A stretch of DNA of 10,163 bases from NCBI GenBank assembly GCA_003156695.1, contig PMHN01000376.1, positions 1-10,163 of the forward strand. The letters are read 5' to 3'. Made by a program: the position numbers and the translations under genes. Shown piece after piece: positions 6,473 to 10,163 of this stretch. The notes beneath the pieces were generated by a model. It had not been told where the DNA came from. It saw only the letters and a list, made by a program, of their open reading frames with translations, and did not search any database. This DNA comes from Gammaproteobacteria bacterium. Its GTDB lineage: Bacteria; Pseudomonadota; Gammaproteobacteria; Steroidobacterales; Steroidobacteraceae. Each line of letters starts with the position of its first letter. Position 1 is the first letter of the stretch.

Positions 6473-7687
6473 TCAGTCGGCACGCAGGTGCATGGCGCGG
6501 CGCACCTCGTCGAGTGTCTGGCGGGCGGCGTCACGCGCCTTGTCGGCGCCTTCCGCCACGATCCCACGCACCAGCTCCGGATTATCCTCGAATTCCTGCG
6601 CACGCTTGCGCATGCCGTTTACTTCCTCGACGATCCTTTCAATAAGCGGCTGCTTGCAGTCAAGGCAGCCAATGCCGGCGCTGCGGCAGCCCTCGTTCAC
6701 CCACTTGCGGGTGGCGTCGTCGGAATAGATCTTGTGCAGATCCCATACCGGACACTTTTCCGGGTCGCCAGGATCGGTGCGGCGCACGCGCGCCGGATCG
6801 GTCTTCATGGCGCGCAGCTTCTGCGCCACGACCTCCGGGTCCTCGCGCAGCCCGATGGTGTTGCCATAGGACTTGGACATCTTGCGGCCGTCGAGTCCCG
6901 GGACCTTCGGCGCGGCGGTGAGCAGTACCTGCGGCTCGGGCAGGATCGTAACCCCGGTACCCTCCAGAAACCCCAGCAGGCGTTCGCGGTCGGCGACCGT
7001 TATGCGGTTGTTGGCCTGCACCAGCGCCTGCGCGCGCTGCAGCGCCTCGGTGTCGCCGGTTTCCTGGTAACGGCGCCGCAACTGCCGGTAGTTGGTGGCG
7101 TTGCGTCCCCCCAGGCTCTTCACCGCACGCTCGGCCTTGGCCTCGAAGTCGCTCTCGCGTCCGTAGAGATGATTGAAGCGGCGCGCGGCCTCGCGGGTGA
7201 GCTCCACGTGCGCCACCTGGTCCTCGCCCACGGGCACGAAGGCGGCGCGATAGACCAGGATGTCAGCACTCTGCAGCAGCGGGTAGCCGAGAAAACCGTA
7301 GGTGGCGAGATCCTTCTCCTTCAATTGTTCCTGCTGATCCTTGTAGCTCGGCACGCGCTCGAGCCACCCGAGCGGGGTGATCATCGACATGAGCAGGTGC
7401 AGTTCCGCGTGCTCCGGCACGTGCGACTGGATAAAGAGCGTGGCCACGCCCGGATTCAGGCCCGCCGCCAGCCAGTCGATGAGCACGTCGTGTATGTGTT
7501 CCTGCAGCTGCGAGGTGTCCTCGTAGCCGGTGGTCAGCATGTGCCAGTCGGCGACGAAGAAGAAACAGTCGTACTGGTATTGCAGCTCCACCCAGTTGCG
7601 CAGCGCACCGTGAAAGTTGCCGAGGTGCAGCCGGCCGGTAGGCCGCATGCCGGATAACACGCGCCGCGCCGGCGCGGGCGAACTCAC
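6473..7687 (-). CDS. trpS: Tryptophan--tRNA ligase, long form with probable [4Fe-4S] site
   Basis: Class I aminoacyl-tRNA synthetase charging tRNA-Trp in the cytoplasm. The HIGH-type motif is HLGN (21-24) in GMRPTGRLHLGNFHGAL, the KMSKS loop is at 269-273, and LQSADILVYRAAFVPVGEDQ (138-157) is the usual substrate/dimer region. The product has 404 residues against 334 in E. coli. Most of the excess is an insertion at about 177-245 between RRFNHLYGRE and ILPEPQVLL, charged and helical-looking. The C-terminal domain carries C312, C334, C341 and C344 (C-x21-C-x6-C-x2-C), nearly the C-x22-C-x6-C-x2-C motif known to hold a 4Fe-4S cluster in Thermotoga maritima TrpRS. GTG 7687 is used as start; V10 (GTG 7660) is an alternative. 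It lies between yciO and scpA, as is common in ScpAB-containing Proteobacteria. Confidence 0.97.
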   Translation of the reverse strand: MSSPAPARRVLSGMRPTGRLHLGNFHGALRNWVELQYQYDCFFFVADWHMLTTGYEDTSQLQEHIHDVLIDWLAAGLNPGVATLFIQSHVPEHAELHLLMSMITPLGWLERVPSYKDQQEQLKEKDLATYGFLGYPLLQSADILVYRAAFVPVGEDQVAHVELTREAARRFNHLYGRESDFEAKAERAVKSLGGRNATNYRQLRRRYQETGDTEALQRAQALVQANNRITVADRERLLGFLEGTGVTILPEPQVLLTAAPKVPGLDGRKMSKSYGNTIGLREDPEVVAQKLRAMKTDPARVRRTDPGDPEKCPVWDLHKIYSDDATRKWVNEGCRSAGIGCLDCKQPLIERIVEEVNGMRKRAQEFEDNPELVRGIVAEGADKARDAARQTLDEVRRAMHLRAD

Positions 7688-7717
7688 GGGACGATAACGC
7701 TGTGGCTCACGCGCGAA

Positions 7718-8350
7718 TTATAGCGCACGCCCGGTGATCCGGCCGAGCGCGCCCTTGCCCTGGCGCACGACGAGCGGCGGCGTTACCGACAGATCAACGA
7801 CGGTGGTCGGCTCGATGCCGCAGTCGCCACCATCGAGGATGGCGTCGATCTCGTGATCAAGACGCGCCTGGATCTCGCGCCCGGAGGTCAGGGGCTGCGC
7901 GTCAGCGGCCATTATCAGGGTAGAGCTCATGAGCGGCTCGCGCAGTTCGGCGAGCAGCAGGCGCGGCACGCGGTGCTCGGGGATGCGTACGCCAATGGTG
8001 CGCCGCTTCTCGTGCTGCAGGCGGCGCGGCGTCTCACGCGTGGCGCGCAACAGGAACGTGTACGGACCCGGCAGGCAGGCGCGCAGGATGCGGAACTGCC
8101 AGGTCTCCAGGTGCGCAAAACGCCCCACCTCCGCCAGGTCGGAGCACACCACCGTGAAATGATGATGACGATCGGCCTGGCGGATGCGGCGCACCCGTTC
8201 GAGCGCGTTCTTGTCGCCGATATGCCAGCCGAGGGCGTAACAGGAATCCGTGGGATAGGCGATCAGACCCCCGGCGCGCACCACCTCGGCCGCCCGGCGG
8301 ATGAGCCGCGGCTGGGGGTCGACGGGGTGAAGCTCGAGGTATTCGGCCAT
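7718..8350 (-). CDS. yciO: YciO-type Sua5/YciO/YrdC family protein
   Basis: Member of the TsaC/Sua5/YciO fold family. TsaC and Sua5 make L-threonylcarbamoyladenylate for tRNA t6A; the role of the YciO branch is less clear, so the common label 'threonylcarbamoyl-AMP synthase' is only a family inheritance. With ATG 8350 the protein has 210 residues and begins MAEYLELHPVDPQPRLI, collinear with E. coli YciO. An upstream in-frame ATG (8374) would add eight residues. Motifs are GLIAYPTDSCYALG (28-41), HHFTVVCSDL (63-72), GPYTFLLRATRETPRRLQHE (95-114), KRRTIGVRIPEH (115-126) and PTTVVDL (181-187). It is first in the minus-strand unit yciO-trpS-scpA-scpB-rluB. The stop is 30 bp before the trpS start, with no terminator seen between. 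Confidence 0.93.
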   Translation of the reverse strand: MAEYLELHPVDPQPRLIRRAAEVVRAGGLIAYPTDSCYALGWHIGDKNALERVRRIRQADRHHHFTVVCSDLAEVGRFAHLETWQFRILRACLPGPYTFLLRATRETPRRLQHEKRRTIGVRIPEHRVPRLLLAELREPLMSSTLIMAADAQPLTSGREIQARLDHEIDAILDGGDCGIEPTTVVDLSVTPPLVVRQGKGALGRITGRAL

Positions 8351-8397
8351 GGCAGGTGCGCGTGGCGCGACCATGGAAAGTACGCGCGGAGCGTGAC

Positions 8398-8403
8398 AAT
8401 ATA
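8398..8403 (-). promoter_or_regulatory. Possible -10 hexamer for the yciO-trpS-scpAB unit
   Basis: TATATT on the minus strand matches five of six bases of the -10 consensus and lies 47 bp upstream of the chosen yciO ATG. It is within an AT-enriched spot of the 83-bp gap shared with divergent yciB. No convincing -35 sits 16-18 bp upstream. A second AT-rich spot (GTTATA, 8421-8426) is close to the yciB start and could serve either direction. Pattern-based only. Confidence 0.25.
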
Positions 8404-8433
8404 CGCGGCCGTTTCGCCCCGTTATAGGGTTCC

Positions 8434-8988
8434 ATGCAGGCTCTCGCCGAGTTCGCGCCGTTGCTGGCGTTTATCGTGACTTATTACCTGCGCGGGCTGT
8501 ACGCGGCTACCGCGGTGCTGATGGTCGCCATGCTGCTGCTGCTGGCCGTGGACTGGCTGCGCCTCAGGCGCGTCCCGCCCATGCACGCACTGTCGGCGGT
8601 GTTGGTGCTGCTGTTCGGCAGCGCCACGCTGCTGCTGCACAACCGGCAGTTCATACAGTGGAAGCCCACGGTATTCTTCTGGCTCGCCAGCATCGCCTTC
8701 CTCGGCAGCTTCTGGATCGGCCGGCAGACCCTCACGCAGCGGTTCCTGGGCGCCGCCCTGGGCGAGCGGCTGCACGTCACCGACGCACTGTGGCGGCGCC
8801 TGAATGGCTGGTGGACCGCTTTCTACGCCGCACTCGGCGGGCTGAATCTCGTGGTAGCGCATTACGCGAGCGAGCGCGCCTGGGTGAATTTCAAGGTGTT
8901 CGGGCTGACGCTCCTGACGCTGGCGTTCGTTGCGCTGCAGATGGTGTGGCTGAACAGCCGTACGGACCTGCTGCGCCCGCAGCCATGA
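8434..8988 (+). CDS. yciB: Inner membrane septation protein A family (YciB/IspZ)
   Basis: Polytopic inner-membrane protein implicated in envelope integrity and septation (E. coli YciB, Shigella IspZ); its molecular activity is unknown. The 184 residues agree with the family (E. coli 179). About six hydrophobic segments are visible, near 5-18, 21-41, 51-68, 79-96, 126-143 and 152-173. Signatures are RGLYAATAVLMVA (20-32), FGSATLLLHNRQFIQWKPTV (61-80) and WVNFKVFGLTLLTL (150-163). ATG 8434 has AGGG only 4 nt upstream. It is divergent from yciO, and its stop overlaps the bolA ATG (ATGA), so the pair is probably coupled. Confidence 0.96.
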   Translation: MQALAEFAPLLAFIVTYYLRGLYAATAVLMVAMLLLLAVDWLRLRRVPPMHALSAVLVLLFGSATLLLHNRQFIQWKPTVFFWLASIAFLGSFWIGRQTLTQRFLGAALGERLHVTDALWRRLNGWWTAFYAALGGLNLVVAHYASERAWVNFKVFGLTLLTLAFVALQMVWLNSRTDLLRPQP

Positions 8989-9254
8989 ACACCGCGGTCG
9001 TGGGTCAGCTACGCATGGCGATCGAACGGGCCCTGGCGCCACGCTCACTGGAGATCGTCGATGACAGCGCGCGGCATGCCGGCCATGCCGGCGCGCGCGC
9101 CGGCGGACACTTCCGCGTGACGCTGGTGGCGGAGGCCTTTCGCGGCCGCTCGCGCCTCGAACGCCACCGGCTGGTTTACGAGGCGGTCGCGCCACTCATG
9201 CAGGACGGCGTGCACGCCCTCAACATCGTCGCGCGCACGCCCGACGAGACCTGA
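8985..9254 (+). CDS. bolA: BolA family protein
   Basis: Small 89-residue protein of the BolA family, which partners monothiol glutaredoxins (Grx4 type) to bridge a 2Fe-2S cluster and, in E. coli, also acts as a transcriptional regulator of envelope and morphology genes. The class II KH-like fold is marked by LEIVDDSARHAGHAGARAGG (22-41), FRVTLVAEAF (43-52), RSRLERHRLVYEAV (55-68) and the C-terminal GVHALNI (75-81), which carries the invariant ligand His77. The HAGHA element points to the BolA branch more than the IbaG/YrbA branch. The start overlaps the yciB stop by 4 bp. A parvulin lipoprotein gene follows 47 bp later with no terminator between them. Confidence 0.95.
   Translation: MNTAVVGQLRMAIERALAPRSLEIVDDSARHAGHAGARAGGHFRVTLVAEAFRGRSRLERHRLVYEAVAPLMQDGVHALNIVARTPDET
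9087..9104. repeat. 18-bp perfect GC palindrome inside bolA
   Basis: GCCGGCGCGCGCGCCGGC is a perfect inverted repeat in the bolA coding sequence, over the codons of the conserved His-Ala-Gly-rich loop. The upstream GCATGCCGGCCATGCC adds further dyad symmetry. The encoded residues are normal for BolA, so the symmetry probably comes from GC-rich Ala/Gly/Arg codons, although a strong mRNA hairpin is expected. Confidence 0.4.
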
Positions 9255-9301
9255 AGCACCAATCCCCGATATCCATTCAATCACCCACCGGAAACTGCAG
9301 C

Positions 9302-10163
9302 ATGAATCACTCTCGTGTCCTCCTCCTGGCCGTCGCGCTCGCCGCGCTCGCCGCGTGTCAGCCCAAGACCGCCACGACCGTTGCCACCGATACCTCCCCA
9401 CCGGTCGCCACCGTGAACGGCGTACCCATCAGCCGCAACTTCTACGACTTCTACATCAAGGGCCTCAGCGGCAAGACCGCCGCGGAGCTCACCCCTGAGC
9501 AGCGCTCGCTCGCTCTGGATCACCTGATCGACGCCGAACTGGTCGCCCAGCAAGCCTCGAAGGACGGGATGGACAAGAGCGGCGACACCGCCTACCTGCT
9601 GGAGATTTCGCGCCTGAACGTGCTGAACCAGGCCGCTTCTGAGCGCTTCCTGAAGGACAAGAAGCCGACCGATGAGCAACTGCGCGCCGAATACGATGCG
9701 CAGGTCGGGAAGCTCCCGAAGGAGGAGTACCACGCGCGGCACATCCTGGTCGCGACCCAGCCGTTTGCTCAGAAGATCATCGAGCGCCTGCAGAAGGGCG
9801 AGAAATTCGAGGATCTCGCCAAGGCGGAGTCCATGGATTCCTCCAAGGCCTCGGGGGGTGACCTGGGTTGGATGGGCCTTGACCGGGTGCCGGAGTTCGC
9901 CCCGGCCCTCACATCGCTCAAGCCCGGCGAGTACACGCACACCCCGGTGCAGACCCGCTACGGCTGGCACGTGATCCAACTCGTTGGCACACGGCCGCTC
10001 ACGCCGCCGCCGTTCGAGGCGGTCAAGCAGCGCCTCTCGCAGATGGTGGAAGCGAAGCAGTTCCACGCCTACTCCGAGGATCTGGCGAAGAACGCCAAGA
10101 TCGAGAAGTTCCTCGACCAGCCGGCCGCAGGGACCGCCGCGGCCCCTGCCGCGGCCCCTGCCG
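9302..10163 (+). CDS. Parvulin-type peptidyl-prolyl cis-trans isomerase lipoprotein (3' end outside window)
   Basis: Secreted proline isomerase/chaperone of the PrsA/SurA/PpiC type, probably helping proteins fold in the periplasm. The N-terminus is a lipoprotein signal: a hydrophobic run and the lipobox L16-A-A-C19, then a Thr/Pro-rich linker. Gln at +2 after the Cys would favour outer-membrane sorting. A SurA_N-like helical region covers about 36-135 (VATVNGVPISRNFYDFY onward). One parvulin domain covers about 143-230: EEYHARHILVA with His146, FEDLAKAESMDSSKASGGDL, GWMGLDRVPEFAPAL and YGWHVIQL with His223. After about 273 comes an Ala/Pro tail made of AAAP units; the frame is open at the window end after 287 codons. 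GGAAA 8 nt upstream is a weak ribosome binding site. It is distinct from classical SurA in having only one isomerase domain so far and a lipid anchor. Confidence 0.93.
   Translation, partial: MNHSRVLLLAVALAALAACQPKTATTVATDTSPPVATVNGVPISRNFYDFYIKGLSGKTAAELTPEQRSLALDHLIDAELVAQQASKDGMDKSGDTAYLLEISRLNVLNQAASERFLKDKKPTDEQLRAEYDAQVGKLPKEEYHARHILVATQPFAQKIIERLQKGEKFEDLAKAESMDSSKASGGDLGWMGLDRVPEFAPALTSLKPGEYTHTPVQTRYGWHVIQLVGTRPLTPPPFEAVKQRLSQMVEAKQFHAYSEDLAKNAKIEKFLDQPAAGTAAAPAAAPA
10136..10163 (+). repeat. 12-bp tandem repeat encoding AAAP units (cut by window edge)
   Basis: The unit GCCGCGGCCCCT occurs twice in full (10136-10147 and 10148-10159), and a third copy starts at 10160 where the window ends. 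It is in frame and codes Ala-Ala-Ala-Pro in the C-terminal tail of the parvulin lipoprotein. The unit length is a multiple of three, so copy-number change would lengthen or shorten the tail without a frameshift. Confidence 0.7.

Noticed and set aside
6488..7657. Long plus-strand open frame (389 codons) opposite trpS
   Set aside because: It covers the whole TrpRS gene in antisense and shows no recognisable motif; His/Val/Gly/Leu-rich shadow translation.
8393..8428. GTGACA (8393-8398) paired with TATAGG (8423-8428) as a yciB promoter
   Set aside because: The spacer is 24 bp, too long for a sigma-70 promoter.
9061..9110. Palindromic His/Ala/Gly-rich stretch in bolA as an inserted element
   Set aside because: The encoded loop is normal for BolA proteins; the DNA symmetry follows from GC-rich codons.
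9281..10066. Minus-strand open frame (261 codons) opposite the parvulin gene
   Set aside because: Shadow of a gene with clear signal peptide and parvulin motifs; the antisense protein is low-complexity and resembles nothing.
1..10163. tRNA, rRNA, CRISPR, insertion sequence or phage attachment site
   Set aside because: I saw no tRNA-like cloverleaf, regularly spaced repeats, transposase motif or terminal inverted repeats; almost every base is accounted for by conserved housekeeping genes.

Overview
This is a GC-rich chromosomal window of housekeeping genes from a gammaproteobacterium, with no mobile element, CRISPR array, RNA gene or defence cassette that I can see. The lineage inference rests on four things: UbiG-type ubiquinone synthesis, the divergent gyrA/ubiG arrangement known from E. 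coli and Pseudomonas, ScpAB condensin instead of MukBEF, and Gln instead of Ser at GyrA position 83. Together they suggest the Xanthomonadales / Steroidobacterales / Nevskiales side of the class. I could not search databases, so the order-level guess is tentative.

Layout. (1) 1-297, minus: first 99 codons of gyrA, divergent from the next block across a 127-bp intergenic region. (2) 425-4092, plus: a tightly packed four-gene unit, ubiG - rmuC - degenerate squalene/phytoene-synthase homologue - yciK-type SDR. Its genes are joined by short start/stop overlaps (GTGA, 17 bp, TTGA). (3) 4055-8350, minus: yciO - trpS - scpA - scpB - rluB-like, another tight unit, which meets yciK tail-to-tail with a 38-bp coding overlap. 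(4) 8434-10163, plus: yciB (inner-membrane septation protein A family), bolA (ATGA overlap) and a parvulin-type peptidyl-prolyl isomerase lipoprotein that runs off the right edge.

How the genes fit together. The plus-strand unit pairs the last methylation steps of ubiquinone synthesis with a DNA-recombination factor and two proteins of poorly known function. The minus-strand unit combines translation genes (TrpRS, Sua5/YciO family, RluB-like pseudouridine synthase) with the two non-SMC condensin subunits. The last unit concerns the cell envelope and Fe-S/redox homeostasis.

The points most worth a second look are inside ordinary-looking genes. The RluB-family protein seems to have lost its catalytic Asp. 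The squalene/phytoene-synthase homologue lacks both Asp-rich metal-binding motifs. The TrpRS carries a four-cysteine motif almost identical to the [4Fe-4S] site of Thermotoga TrpRS, plus a roughly 70-residue insertion. GyrA has a Gln at the main quinolone-contact position. I found no convincing new multi-gene system.
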